A stretch of DNA of 15,406 nt from an uncultured Bacteroidota bacterium (lineage in GTDB: Bacteria > Bacteroidota > Bacteroidia > Chitinophagales > Chitinophagaceae): positions 1-15,406 of the forward strand of contig CAMLGP010000012.1 in assembly GCA_946479535.1 (NCBI GenBank), in the 5' to 3' direction. The translations under genes were made by a program, and so were the position numbers. Shown here piece after piece: positions 7,884 through 15,406 of this stretch (position 1 is the first letter of the stretch; each line of letters begins with the position of its first letter). The notes under the pieces are model-generated. The model was not told where the DNA came from, ran no database searches, and was given only the letters and a program-made list of their open reading frames with translations.

Positions 7884-8969
7884 ATGAAAAGATCGTTTTT
7901 ACTTTCACCTTACTGGGCCTGTCAACTTGCAGGATGGAGTATCGCATCTTTTTACTGGGGATATATCGCATTTTTAAATCCTTATTTCAACTGGTGGCAG
8001 GGGATTGCAGATTTTATCGGAGATGTGTTGATTGGAGTTGGTCTTACACATTGTTACCGCTTATTTGCATTAAAGAATGGATTTACCCGTCTTACTATTA
8101 AGCAGCTTCTGCCCTGGACAATCAGTGCAATTCTTGTTTTGGCCATTCTATATGCTTTCCTGGTGATTGAAAAATTGTATTGGATAAGGGTTTGGTTTAA
8201 TACTGGCTTCCACTCCGGGTTCAGTGAATATTTCAAAAATGGATGGCTTACGGTGTTTATCACCGGAACAAGATTAATGGCTATTTGGGTTCTTGGCTAT
8301 CATCTGTATCATTATTCTCAATTGCAGATCAGGACGGCAAAGGAAAATGCCCGATTATTAATTATTGCCAAGGAAGCCCAGTTGAGTAATCTGTCCGCAC
8401 AACTCAATCCTCATTTCTTTTTCAATGCTCTTAATAATATTAAATTCCTTGTTGAGGACGACCCTGGCGCTGCCCGGCGTGCTATTGACCTTCTTTCTGA
8501 GCTGCTTCGCCATTCCCTTTCCAATACAAATGAATTATTGATAGAGCTTAAGGAAGAGATGGGGCTTGTGAAAGACTATCTGGAACTGGAAAAACTTCGA
8601 TTTGAAGAGCGGTTGCAAATAGAAATTGAAATGGAAGATCTTCATTCTCAGGTATTAATTCCACCCTTAAGTATTCAGGCCCTCGTAGAGAATGGGATCA
8701 AGCATGGAATAGATAAAAGAAAAGAAGGTGGACGTATTCATGTGGAGATCGCACGCTGCAATAATACGGTGGTAATAAATGTTGAAAACTCAGGCAGGCT
8801 TAATAGTAACCTGGGCAAAGGCGTTGGGTTGACAAATTTAAAAGAAAGGCTTCAGTTGCAATTTCCTGGCAAATCAGAATTCCGGCTTGAACAGGTAACT
8901 CCAGACACTGTATCGGCAACCATTAAAATCATTCAGAATGGACAAGATAAGAGTATTGGTGGTAGATGA
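7884..8969 (+). CDS. LytS-type sensor histidine kinase
   Basis: A 361-residue inner-membrane kinase. Hydrophobic segments lie at about 10-30, 41-60, 74-97 and 122-142, giving a small membrane sensor with no large periplasmic domain. A short linker leads to the His_kinase domain: NPHFFFN with phospho-accepting H177. The ATPase domain has the N-box PLSIQALVENGIKHG (261-275) and a glycine box GKGVGLTNL (311-319). This is the layout of LytS/YehU-type kinases that pair with LytTR regulators. The next gene is exactly such a regulator and overlaps this one by 32 bases. The signal is unknown. The ATG at 7884 gives a sensible first membrane segment. A frame starting at 7784 in another phase was discarded. 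Confidence 0.93.
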   Translation: MKRSFLLSPYWACQLAGWSIASFYWGYIAFLNPYFNWWQGIADFIGDVLIGVGLTHCYRLFALKNGFTRLTIKQLLPWTISAILVLAILYAFLVIEKLYWIRVWFNTGFHSGFSEYFKNGWLTVFITGTRLMAIWVLGYHLYHYSQLQIRTAKENARLLIIAKEAQLSNLSAQLNPHFFFNALNNIKFLVEDDPGAARRAIDLLSELLRHSLSNTNELLIELKEEMGLVKDYLELEKLRFEERLQIEIEMEDLHSQVLIPPLSIQALVENGIKHGIDKRKEGGRIHVEIARCNNTVVINVENSGRLNSNLGKGVGLTNLKERLQLQFPGKSEFRLEQVTPDTVSATIKIIQNGQDKSIGGR

Positions 8970-9648
8970 TGAACGACCGGCGCGGGAAGAGCTGAAAAGA
9001 TCACTGCGTGCTTTTCCGGAATTTGAAATAGTGGGTGAATCAAGAAATGCAGAGGAAGCTAAACTACAGATCGGGAGTCTTAAGCCTGATCTGATTTTTC
9101 TGGATATACAGATGCCAGAGGGTTCAGGATTTGATCTGCTTGAATCCCTGGTTGAGGTTCCCCAGGTAATTTTTACAACGGCTTTTGATCAATATGCAGT
9201 CCGTGCCTTTGAAGCAAATGCACTTGACTATTTAATGAAACCTGTAAGGGAAGAAAGATTTGTAAGAGCAATTGAGAAAGCCAGAATTGCCCTTCAGCAG
9301 ACAGCGAAGGGATCTATCGGAGGAAAACAACTTTTTATCCGGGATGGAGAGAAGCGTTATTTTATCAGAATGGAAGAGATCAGCCTTGTGGAATCGCTGG
9401 AAAATTATACGAAGGTTCATTTTAGAGGAGGTAAAGCTGTTCTAAAAAAATCGCTACGTCAATGGGAATTGCTATTAGACCCTCCCCAATTTTTCAGAAT
9501 CAGTCGCACAGAAATTGTTAATCTGGATTATATAGAAAATATTGACACTTTATCTGGTAGCAGGTTGCTGATAAAATTAAGATTGGGGCCCTGGCTGGAA
9601 ATTTCCAGCAGGCAATCAGTAAAATTCAGGCAACTCCGGGGTATTTAA
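8938..9648 (+). CDS. LytTR-family response regulator
   Basis: A 236-residue DNA-binding regulator. The receiver domain (1-118) has the acidic pair D10-D11, the phospho-acceptor D56 in FLDIQMP, the switch threonine at 80/81 (FTTAFDQYA) and K101 in MKPV. The LytTR domain covers about 127-236: it begins LFIRDGEKRYFI and contains VESLENYTKVHF and the typical FFRISRTEIVNLDYI core. All key residues are present. The start overlaps the 3' end of the kinase gene by 32 bases, so the pair is cotranscribed and probably translated in a coupled way. Targets are unknown; the hydrolase gene 18 bases downstream and the inverted repeat before the kinase are natural candidates. Confidence 0.94.
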   Translation: MDKIRVLVVDDERPAREELKRSLRAFPEFEIVGESRNAEEAKLQIGSLKPDLIFLDIQMPEGSGFDLLESLVEVPQVIFTTAFDQYAVRAFEANALDYLMKPVREERFVRAIEKARIALQQTAKGSIGGKQLFIRDGEKRYFIRMEEISLVESLENYTKVHFRGGKAVLKKSLRQWELLLDPPQFFRISRTEIVNLDYIENIDTLSGSRLLIKLRLGPWLEISSRQSVKFRQLRGI

Positions 9649-9659
9649 TTATTTAAATA
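9642..9659 (+). repeat. A/T-only hairpin across the regulator stop codon
   Basis: TATTTAA (9642-9648), loop TTAT, TTAAATA (9653-9659) form a perfect 7-bp stem that includes the stop codon of the response regulator gene and occupies most of the 18-base gap before the hydrolase. It is made only of A-T pairs, so the RNA stem would be weak and it is not a terminator. It may matter for DNA bending or ribosome access, or be chance. Confidence 0.25.
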
Positions 9660-9666
9660 AAGAACT

Positions 9667-11916
9667 ATGAAGAAAATCATTGGCATAGGAATATTATGCC
9701 TTGGCAGCTTTTTGTTTTCACATTCTCAGCGTTATTACTTTCCTCATGATATAGGTAACGAGGTCTCAATACAAACTAATATGGACAAGTTAGCGGAACA
9801 GCTGTTATTGCATTATAGAGAGGAAGACCAGCAGAGATACCTTTCCAATCTATTTCGGTACCAGTTACTTTGCATGGATTATTCCGGAACTATTCGATCA
9901 ATCGAAAAATTGAGAAAACTATCTTCTGACAAAGATATTAACGCTGATGTGCTATTTATACAATTTTATCTGTACGCCATAACGAAACAAAAACAGGCTT
10001 CCACAGGTCAGGCATTCAGCCCCCTGTTTAAGCAATATTTTAATGAGGCCATAGGATATCTCGATGATAAGAAGGAATTATATGTATCTACTGCCTTCAT
10101 TTCACGTAATGGGATTGCTGCAATGAAACAGGAATGGGATCGTGACCTTGCCGGAGGCAATAGTAAAGACAGTATTGAACAGGAAAGGGCAATGTCTTTA
10201 TGCAATAACTACCTTCTTTATAGTGTATATAAGGAGATTGAACCCGCTTCAGTTTCATTATTGAAAGCTGAGGATGACCGGCGGTATATTATTGACGATT
10301 CGATCCTGGTCCCTTCCGGAAAAGCCAGGATCTGGGCTGTTGCTGTACGAAGCAGATCCAGGAAGGAGCGACTGCCAACAGCACTGCAATTCACTATTTA
10401 TGCTGGAAATGATTATTACTATGCCAAATCGGCGGCGGCTCATGGCTACGCAGGAGTAATGGCATTTTCCAGGGGAAAGGGAATAAGTCCTGATTCAATT
10501 GCTCCCTATGAACATGAAGTAACTGATGTAAATTCAGTAATTGACTGGATCTCTCGCCAGCCCTGGAGCGACAAAAGAGTAGGAATGTATGGAGGTAGTT
10601 ATAATGGTTTTTCTCAATGGGCAGCAACCAAACATCTGAATCCAGCCCTGAAAACAATTGTGCCTTATGTTGCTGCAATTCCTGGTCTCGGTTTGCCAAT
10701 GGAAAACAATGTATTCCTCAATGCAAATTATGGTTGGGCATTTTATGTGACTAATAATAAATACCTCGATAATGAAACCTACTATGATCCACCCCGATGG
10801 TCAGCTATGCAGCAGCGATGGTACGAGAGTGGTGTTGCCTACAAAAAAATCGATAGCCTGGATGGCAGACCGAATAAATGGTTCCAACGTTGGATAGGGC
10901 ATCCGGATTTTGATGAATACTGGCAGCGAATGATCCCTTATAAACAGGATTATTCAAAGATCAATATTCCGGTTTTAACTATTACCGGGTATTATGACGA
11001 TGGACAAATATCCGCCCTCTACTATTTGTCGGAGCATTACAAGTATAATAAGAACGCCAACCATTATCTAATTATAGGGCCTTATGATCACGCTGGCGCC
11101 CAACGGGGCGGAAGCCCTTTTCTTAGGGGATATGCGGTAGATCCTGTTGCACTGATCAATACAGAGGAGATCACATTTGCGTGGTTTGACTATGTATTTA
11201 AAGGAGGAAAAAAACCAGCCTTGCTGCAGGATAAAATCAATTTTGAAGTTATGGCTGCTAATAAATGGATGCATGCTCCTTCTTTGGAAAAAATGAGCAA
11301 CAATGAAATTAAGTTCTATTTGTCGGACTCCAGTTCTATGGGCCACAGATCACTTATGGAAAAAAAGCCTTTGTCTATTGTTGGTATGATGCAAGAGGCA
11401 GACTTTAAAGACAGGACAACTATGAATAATGAATACTACCCAAATCCCGTTATTAAGGACAATTACGGCTTGTCAGGAGGACTTTCTTTTATTTCTGCAC
11501 CACTCACTCAATCAGTTATTATTTCTGGTCAGTTTAGCGGAAATCTTAAAGTGAGAATCAATAAAAGAGATATGGATGTGGGAATGACTTTGTATGAGAT
11601 ATTGCCGGACGGCAAATATTTCAGTTTGGCTTATTTCCTGGGAAGAGCCAGCTATGCAAATGATATGAGTAAACGGAGGCTTTTAACGCCCGGAAAAATT
11701 GAAACTATTCCTTTTCAGCGTTCAAGGCTTGTCTGCAAAAAAATTGAAAAGGGAAATCGCTTATTGCTTGTCCTGAATGTAAATAAAAACTCGTTTGCAC
11801 AAATTAATTACGGTACCGGCAAAAATGTGAGCGATGAGACAATAGCTGATGCAGGAGAACCTTTAAAAATAGAATGGTTTAATGATAGCTATATCAGGAT
11901 TCCCGTTTGGAGGTAG
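9667..11916 (+). CDS. secreted CocE/NonD (S15-like) alpha/beta hydrolase
   Basis: A 749-residue exported hydrolase. A signal peptide covers about residues 1-20. A helical N-terminal region (about 35-195) of unknown role precedes the alpha/beta hydrolase core. The nucleophile motif is GGSYNGF with S311; the acid is probably D444 in GYYDDGQ; the catalytic histidine is H475 in GPYDHAG. These match the CocE/NonD and X-Pro dipeptidyl-peptidase (S15) group. The C-terminal part (about 545-749) should be the jelly-roll domain of that group. Members hydrolyse acyl-amino, ester or Xaa-Pro bonds; the substrate cannot be told here. The gene lies 18 bases after the LytTR regulator and on the same strand, so it is probably in the same transcript. 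Its last 23 bases overlap the convergent kinase gene. Confidence 0.9.
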   Translation: MKKIIGIGILCLGSFLFSHSQRYYFPHDIGNEVSIQTNMDKLAEQLLLHYREEDQQRYLSNLFRYQLLCMDYSGTIRSIEKLRKLSSDKDINADVLFIQFYLYAITKQKQASTGQAFSPLFKQYFNEAIGYLDDKKELYVSTAFISRNGIAAMKQEWDRDLAGGNSKDSIEQERAMSLCNNYLLYSVYKEIEPASVSLLKAEDDRRYIIDDSILVPSGKARIWAVAVRSRSRKERLPTALQFTIYAGNDYYYAKSAAAHGYAGVMAFSRGKGISPDSIAPYEHEVTDVNSVIDWISRQPWSDKRVGMYGGSYNGFSQWAATKHLNPALKTIVPYVAAIPGLGLPMENNVFLNANYGWAFYVTNNKYLDNETYYDPPRWSAMQQRWYESGVAYKKIDSLDGRPNKWFQRWIGHPDFDEYWQRMIPYKQDYSKINIPVLTITGYYDDGQISALYYLSEHYKYNKNANHYLIIGPYDHAGAQRGGSPFLRGYAVDPVALINTEEITFAWFDYVFKGGKKPALLQDKINFEVMAANKWMHAPSLEKMSNNEIKFYLSDSSSMGHRSLMEKKPLSIVGMMQEADFKDRTTMNNEYYPNPVIKDNYGLSGGLSFISAPLTQSVIISGQFSGNLKVRINKRDMDVGMTLYEILPDGKYFSLAYFLGRASYANDMSKRRLLTPGKIETIPFQRSRLVCKKIEKGNRLLLVLNVNKNSFAQINYGTGKNVSDETIADAGEPLKIEWFNDSYIRIPVWR

Positions 11917-13603
11917 AAGCAGTGGAAGGTAACTGGAATCCAAAAGTGGTTCCAATACCAATTTCACTTTTTACCCAGATATGCCCTCCCTGGGCTTCAA
12001 TAAATTCTTTTGAAATAGCAAGTCCTAATCCAGTTCCTCCCGGCTTTGAACCGGGAACTTTGAAGAAGCGGTCAAATATCCTGGAAAGATATTCATTAGG
12101 GATACCGGCTCCCTGGTCACTTACTGCAAATTGAATTTGATGGTCTTCTTTTTTCAGAATGATCTCGATTTTGCTTTTTTCTGGTGAATATTTAATGGCA
12201 TTCGTTAAAAAATTATTTAATACCCATGAAGTTTTTTCAGCATCAGCATTTACCATGCCCAGATCCTTCTGGAAATTCCGCGCGATCACTACATCCCTTT
12301 CCTTTGCAGTAGACAATACTGAATCTAAGGCTGCTTCTGCAATGCGAACAGGGTCTGTTTCCGAAACATCCAGTTGAATCTTGCCAGATTCCACCTGTGA
12401 CATATTCAGCAGTTCACTCAGTATCCGCAACATTCGCTGATTATCCTGTTTTAGATTGTGGAGAAGCTCCAATTGTTCGTTGGAAAGTTTACCTGTCCGT
12501 TGATCCTCCAGCAGCTTGAGGCTAAAATCAGAAGAAGCCAGTGGTGTTTTGAGCTCATGGGATATGGTGGCAATGAAATTAGTCTTGGCTACATCCAATT
12601 CTTTGAAAGAGGTAATATTCCGCAAAACAATGACCCTGCTGCTTGTGTTATCTTGCGAGATGTCCATTATTTCTTTAGTAAAATAGTTTTCGCGGTTATC
12701 CAGTACAACTTTAAAAGGAATATTTCCCTTCTCTTCAATCAGGAACCGGAACAGATCATTTTTTTTGCTTACTTCGGTAACTGATTTGCTTACCAGATCT
12801 TTTGCCTGTAAACCCAATAACTGAAGTGCCTGGTCATTGGCAAACAGGATCGTATCATTTCTGTCAATTCCAATACTTGCTTCTTTCAGGCTGTTGATCA
12901 CAGCTTCAGCTCTGGTTTTTTCAAAAATGATCTTATTCAGGTTGCTGTTTTCAAAATATTCAAGGCGTTCGGCCATATCATTAAAGGATTGAGCCATCTG
13001 GCCAAATTCATCTTTCCGGTCCATGTGAATCCGGTGTTGATAGTTTTTTCTGCTGATTTCCTGAATACCTTCTGTCAATGCGTTGATAGGATTTGTAAGT
13101 ACGGCAGGAAAATTGAATGAAAAGGTGAAACCAACAAGGAAAACTATAGCAGCCAGTAAAGAAATATAGGTGAGTGCTTTATTGGCGGTATTAGCTGCTT
13201 TTTCATTCTTATGTTCTATAGCTGCCATATTTAAAGTGAGAACATGCTGAATGCCGGATCGAATTTGTTTTTGACCCATTGAATCACCTTTTGCATAGGA
13301 TGTAAATGCCTCCCTGATCTCACGGGTAGCATCTTTTTCTCCAACCTCAGTTATGTTGGTTTCCTGAAGCTTTAGAATGCTGTCAAAGAGTGTAATAGAC
13401 CGCTGCCTGTCAAATGTTGTGCTATCCAGGAAACGTTGAAGATGATGGCAATAATCCAGGGATTCATAATTATTCTTCACAATCTGGTTGGTATCATTTT
13501 TTAGTCGTACCAGGTGGAATATTCCTATTCCGCAGGAAAGCAGTACAAGCAGGAAAAGGAACAGGGTCCCCAACCGTATTTTATTTTTTACTGTGGTTGC
13601 CAT
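11894..13603 (-). CDS. HAMP-PAS sensor histidine kinase, the kinase half of a split KdpD-type sensor
   Basis: A 569-residue inner-membrane kinase. TM1 is at 11-33, a periplasmic helical sensor region at about 34-145, TM2 at 146-166, HAMP at about 167-220, a PAS domain at about 228-335, then HisKA with SHELKTP (H349) and the ATPase domain with N-box NNFLTNAIKYS, G1 DQGAGIP (496-502) and G2 GTGLGLAIS (523-531). All catalytic motifs are intact. Its ATG shares one base with the TGA of the kdpD-like gene (TGATG), so both are made together. In canonical KdpD the kinase is fused to the N-terminal KdpD domain; here it is separate and brings its own membrane sensor. No response regulator gene follows: the next gene is convergent. 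Control of kdp expression by potassium is the inferred role. Confidence 0.9.
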   Translation of the reverse strand: MATTVKNKIRLGTLFLFLLVLLSCGIGIFHLVRLKNDTNQIVKNNYESLDYCHHLQRFLDSTTFDRQRSITLFDSILKLQETNITEVGEKDATREIREAFTSYAKGDSMGQKQIRSGIQHVLTLNMAAIEHKNEKAANTANKALTYISLLAAIVFLVGFTFSFNFPAVLTNPINALTEGIQEISRKNYQHRIHMDRKDEFGQMAQSFNDMAERLEYFENSNLNKIIFEKTRAEAVINSLKEASIGIDRNDTILFANDQALQLLGLQAKDLVSKSVTEVSKKNDLFRFLIEEKGNIPFKVVLDNRENYFTKEIMDISQDNTSSRVIVLRNITSFKELDVAKTNFIATISHELKTPLASSDFSLKLLEDQRTGKLSNEQLELLHNLKQDNQRMLRILSELLNMSQVESGKIQLDVSETDPVRIAEAALDSVLSTAKERDVVIARNFQKDLGMVNADAEKTSWVLNNFLTNAIKYSPEKSKIEIILKKEDHQIQFAVSDQGAGIPNEYLSRIFDRFFKVPGSKPGGTGLGLAISKEFIEAQGGHIWVKSEIGIGTTFGFQLPSTASTSKRES

Positions 13604-14724
13604 CAGGATAGAATAACGAGATCAACTTCATTTTTTGATAATGTCTTTAGTAATTTGTTAAATAGACCGGTTCTCAAAATGATCTGCCATAGTTTGAGAT
13701 GTGGTTTGCCTATACAAACTGTTGTGACATTTTTTTCTTCTATCAGGTCTATAATGCCCATCATTATATTATCAGCTTTTTTCTGGATCACTTCACCTCC
13801 CAGCTCCGTTGCGTTCTTAAAATTATTGATTAAATGCCGTTGTTTTGCCAATGGTATCTTATCTGGTGTTTCCCTGGGCGTTTGTACATATAAAACATAC
13901 CATTTGCTGTTATAATAAGACGCAAGCCGGGCAGTTTTTCGAATAATTGCCTGTGCCGTTTCATGATTGGAGGATATACAGGCCACAAACCGCTCATGCC
14001 GCCAGGGTTTATCTTTAGCCGTGATCTCATAATCAACTTTTCTTTCCACCTGGCCGGCCACTTCTTTCAATGCCAACTCCCGCAATTGAAGGATCTTTTC
14101 GGGCATAAAGAAATTTTGCAAGGCCTGCTGTACTTTGCTGGAGTCATATATCTTTCCTTCTTTCAGCCTGCTTATGAGGTCATCAGCACTCAGATCTATG
14201 TTGATCACTTCATTGGCGATCTGTAATAGCTTATCAGGTACCCTTTCTTTAACATCTACCCCGGTTATGGCCTTTACATCTTCGTTGATACTTTCGATAT
14301 GCTGAATATTAACTGCCGAAATAACATCAATTCCTGCATCCAGTATCTCCAGTACATCCTGCCAGCGTTTTTCATTTTTACTCCCCGGAATATTGGTATG
14401 TGCCAGTTCATCGATGATCACCACTTCCGGGTGCAGTAAAAGAACAGCCTGCACATCCAATTCATCCAGTTGTTTTCCTTTATAAAAAACTTTGCGTCGT
14501 GGAACAAGCGGTAATCCTTCAATCAAAGCTTGTGTTTCCTTTCTGTTATGAGTTTCTACATAGCCAATTTTTATATTTACTCCCATTCGCAGCAGGTTGT
14601 GCGCTTCCTGAAGCATGCGATAAGTCTTACCTACACCGGCACTCATTCCGATGTAGATCTTCAACCTGCCTTTGCCGGGAAGATTGTTTTGAAGTATTCC
14701 CAAATTTGTTTCCAGTTGCTCCAT
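13603..14724 (-). CDS. kdpD: KdpD N-terminal sensor protein (stand-alone, no kinase domain)
   Basis: A 373-residue soluble protein that matches only the N-terminal part of KdpD. The KdpD domain has a Walker A motif GMSAGVGKT (26-34), a Walker-B-like IIDELAHTN (103-111), VNIQHIES and KERVPD. A USP-like domain follows (about 243-373, FVACISSN through WYVLYV to the C-terminus). The membrane DUF4118 segment and the histidine kinase of full-length (~900-residue) KdpD are absent, and there is no hydrophobic stretch. The c-di-AMP-binding signature reported for the Staphylococcus USP domain does not appear complete. It lies 42 bases after kdpC and overlaps the following kinase gene by one base, so it presumably partners that kinase to sense potassium or ionic status. 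The frame is intact, so this is a split architecture rather than a broken gene. Confidence 0.92.
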   Translation of the reverse strand: MEQLETNLGILQNNLPGKGRLKIYIGMSAGVGKTYRMLQEAHNLLRMGVNIKIGYVETHNRKETQALIEGLPLVPRRKVFYKGKQLDELDVQAVLLLHPEVVIIDELAHTNIPGSKNEKRWQDVLEILDAGIDVISAVNIQHIESINEDVKAITGVDVKERVPDKLLQIANEVINIDLSADDLISRLKEGKIYDSSKVQQALQNFFMPEKILQLRELALKEVAGQVERKVDYEITAKDKPWRHERFVACISSNHETAQAIIRKTARLASYYNSKWYVLYVQTPRETPDKIPLAKQRHLINNFKNATELGGEVIQKKADNIMMGIIDLIEEKNVTTVCIGKPHLKLWQIILRTGLFNKLLKTLSKNEVDLVILS

Positions 14725-14743
14725 GCAAACAAAGTTAAAGGTA

Positions 14744-14765
14744 GACTGTTGCCGGTCTAACAGTC
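14744..14765 (-). repeat. hairpin in the kdpC-kdpD gap
   Basis: GACTGTT (14744-14750), an 8-base loop, and AACAGTC (14759-14765) form a perfect 7-bp inverted repeat one base after the kdpC stop codon and 19 bases before the kdpD ATG. No U-run follows on the minus strand, so it is not a classic terminator. It could act as an RNA processing or stability element that lets the kdp structural genes and the sensor genes reach different levels. Confidence 0.45.
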
Positions 14766-14766
14766 C

Positions 14767-15330
14767 TTATTTAAGTTCATCCAGCGCGACATTTAATTTG
14801 AGAACATTCACTTTTGATGGTCCAAGAATCCCAGCCAATGGTTTATCAACATGACTGTCAACAAGGGCTTTAATTTTGTTCTCTGGTATATTTCGGATAG
14901 TTGATATTCTTTTTGCCTGTATATAGGCAGCGGCAGATGAAATGTCAGGATCGAGTCCACTACCTGATGCTGTAACCAAATCCGCAGGTATCTGCTCTCT
15001 TTTTATTCCGGGGTTATGAACCAGGAAACTATCGATCCTGTCCTTAACTACTTGCAGATAATCCGGGTTAGAAGGTCCTTTATTGGAACCGCCAGAACCG
15101 GCCGCATTGTATTCGACGGCAGAAGGGCGGCCCCAGAAATATTTGTCTTCCGTAAACTTCTGGCCTAATCTTTCATAACCCACCACTTTACCACTTACTT
15201 TAACAGTTAAGCCTTTGCCACCGCCCGGCGCCAGTTTCCCAATGCCTGCAATCAGTAACGGGTAAATCACCGCGCATAACAGGATCATTACTACGGTAAG
15301 TTTCAGAGATATTAATAAGTTCTTTTTCAT
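14767..15330 (-). CDS. kdpC: potassium-transporting ATPase subunit KdpC
   Basis: A 187-residue subunit of the KdpFABC high-affinity potassium pump, anchored in the inner membrane by one helix (about 9-31) with the rest outside the cytoplasm. Family motifs are all present: YFWGRPSA (64-71), GGSNKGPSNP (80-89), and TASGSGLDPDIS (120-131) followed by AAYIQAKRIS. Length matches the E. coli protein (about 190). KdpC stabilises the complex and supports ATP binding by KdpB. It starts 17 bases after the kdpB stop, in the usual B-C-D order. Confidence 0.97.
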   Translation of the reverse strand: MKKNLLISLKLTVVMILLCAVIYPLLIAGIGKLAPGGGKGLTVKVSGKVVGYERLGQKFTEDKYFWGRPSAVEYNAAGSGGSNKGPSNPDYLQVVKDRIDSFLVHNPGIKREQIPADLVTASGSGLDPDISSAAAYIQAKRISTIRNIPENKIKALVDSHVDKPLAGILGPSKVNVLKLNVALDELK

Positions 15331-15347
15331 TTCTGATTCTTTAATTA

Positions 15348-15406
15348 TTACATGAATAACGCTAATAGAAGGTCAATCAGTTTAATGCCAATGAATGGAA
15401 CGATTA
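15348..15406 (-). CDS. kdpB: potassium-transporting ATPase subunit KdpB, last 18 residues only
   Basis: Only the 3' end lies in the window: 18 codons and a TAA stop at 15350-15348. They encode IVPFIGIKLIDLLLALFM, which matches the hydrophobic C-terminus of KdpB (E. coli ends with a VPFIGIKIIDLLL-type segment). Position directly before kdpC supports the call. KdpB is the P-type ATPase subunit that hydrolyses ATP. Confidence 0.88.
   Translation of the reverse strand, partial: IVPFIGIKLIDLLLALFM

Noticed and set aside
7784..8101. Plus-strand frame of 105 codons before and within the kinase gene
   Set aside because: It overlaps the kinase gene in another phase and covers the inverted repeat; the kinase frame has intact domain motifs and this one has none.
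9667..9740. Possible lipoprotein signal (Cys11) in the CocE-type hydrolase
   Set aside because: The residue before the cysteine is leucine rather than Gly/Ala/Ser, so the lipobox is not satisfied; an ordinary signal peptide fits better.
11931..11955. Small inverted repeat TGGAA...TTCCA after the hydrolase stop as a terminator
   Set aside because: The stem is only five base pairs with an 11-base loop and no following T-run; it also lies in the coding region of the convergent kinase.
13514..13915. Plus-strand frame of 133 codons across the kdpD/kinase junction
   Set aside because: It is antisense to two genes with full domain signatures and has no support of its own.
13603..14724. kdpD as a truncated pseudogene
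   Set aside because: The frame is intact, domain ends are clean, the overlap with the kinase gene is orderly, and stand-alone KdpD-domain proteins of this length fit a split system.
14730..14737. TAACTTTG on the minus strand just before kdpD, a match to TAnnTTTG
   Set aside because: It would put the transcript start at the ATG itself, and no TTG lies 17-23 bases upstream; the kdp operon is better read as continuous here.

Overview
The window reads as a chromosomal segment of a Bacteroidota bacterium, most likely of the Chitinophagaceae type. This is inferred from several traits together: a KdpD sensor split into two genes, a LytS/LytTR two-component pair, secreted M1 peptidases one of which carries an apparent outer-membrane C-terminal region, weak Shine-Dalgarno signals, and one good match to the Bacteroidota promoter pattern TTG-N17-23-TAnnTTTG. 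G+C looks moderate (low forties by eye) and even throughout. I saw no tRNA, rRNA, CRISPR array, insertion sequence or phage gene. No gap between genes exceeds about 155 bases.

Left block (1-7729, all minus strand, read right to left): a Gfo/Idh/MocA oxidoreductase and a membrane polyprenyl-phosphate sugar-1-phosphate transferase overlap by one base. A 71-base gap holds a good promoter candidate. Two tandem paralogous M1 zinc metallopeptidases follow: a 523-residue catalytic-only form, then a 945-residue form with an extra C-terminal region that resembles an outer-membrane beta-barrel. Two bases further on begins a FemAB/GNAT-like acyltransferase cut by the window edge. The block looks devoted to the cell envelope: sugar nucleotide modification, priming of a surface glycan, periplasmic or surface proteolysis, and possibly amino-acyl or acyl transfer.

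Middle block (7884-11916, plus strand): a LytS-type sensor kinase and its LytTR response regulator overlap by 32 bases, and 18 bases later comes a secreted CocE/NonD-type alpha/beta hydrolase. A near-perfect inverted repeat lies just upstream of the kinase start, in the divergent gap.

Right block (11894-15406, minus strand): the 3' part of a kdp potassium-uptake operon, with the kdpB tail, kdpC, a kdpD that encodes only the N-terminal sensor part, and a separate HAMP-PAS histidine kinase joined to kdpD by a one-base TGATG overlap. The last gene runs 23 bases into the convergent hydrolase gene.

I do not find strong evidence for a wholly new system. The best leads are the catalytic-only/barrel pair of M1 peptidases, the split KdpD sensor without its membrane domain, and the inverted repeat controlling or flanking the LytS/LytTR/hydrolase unit.
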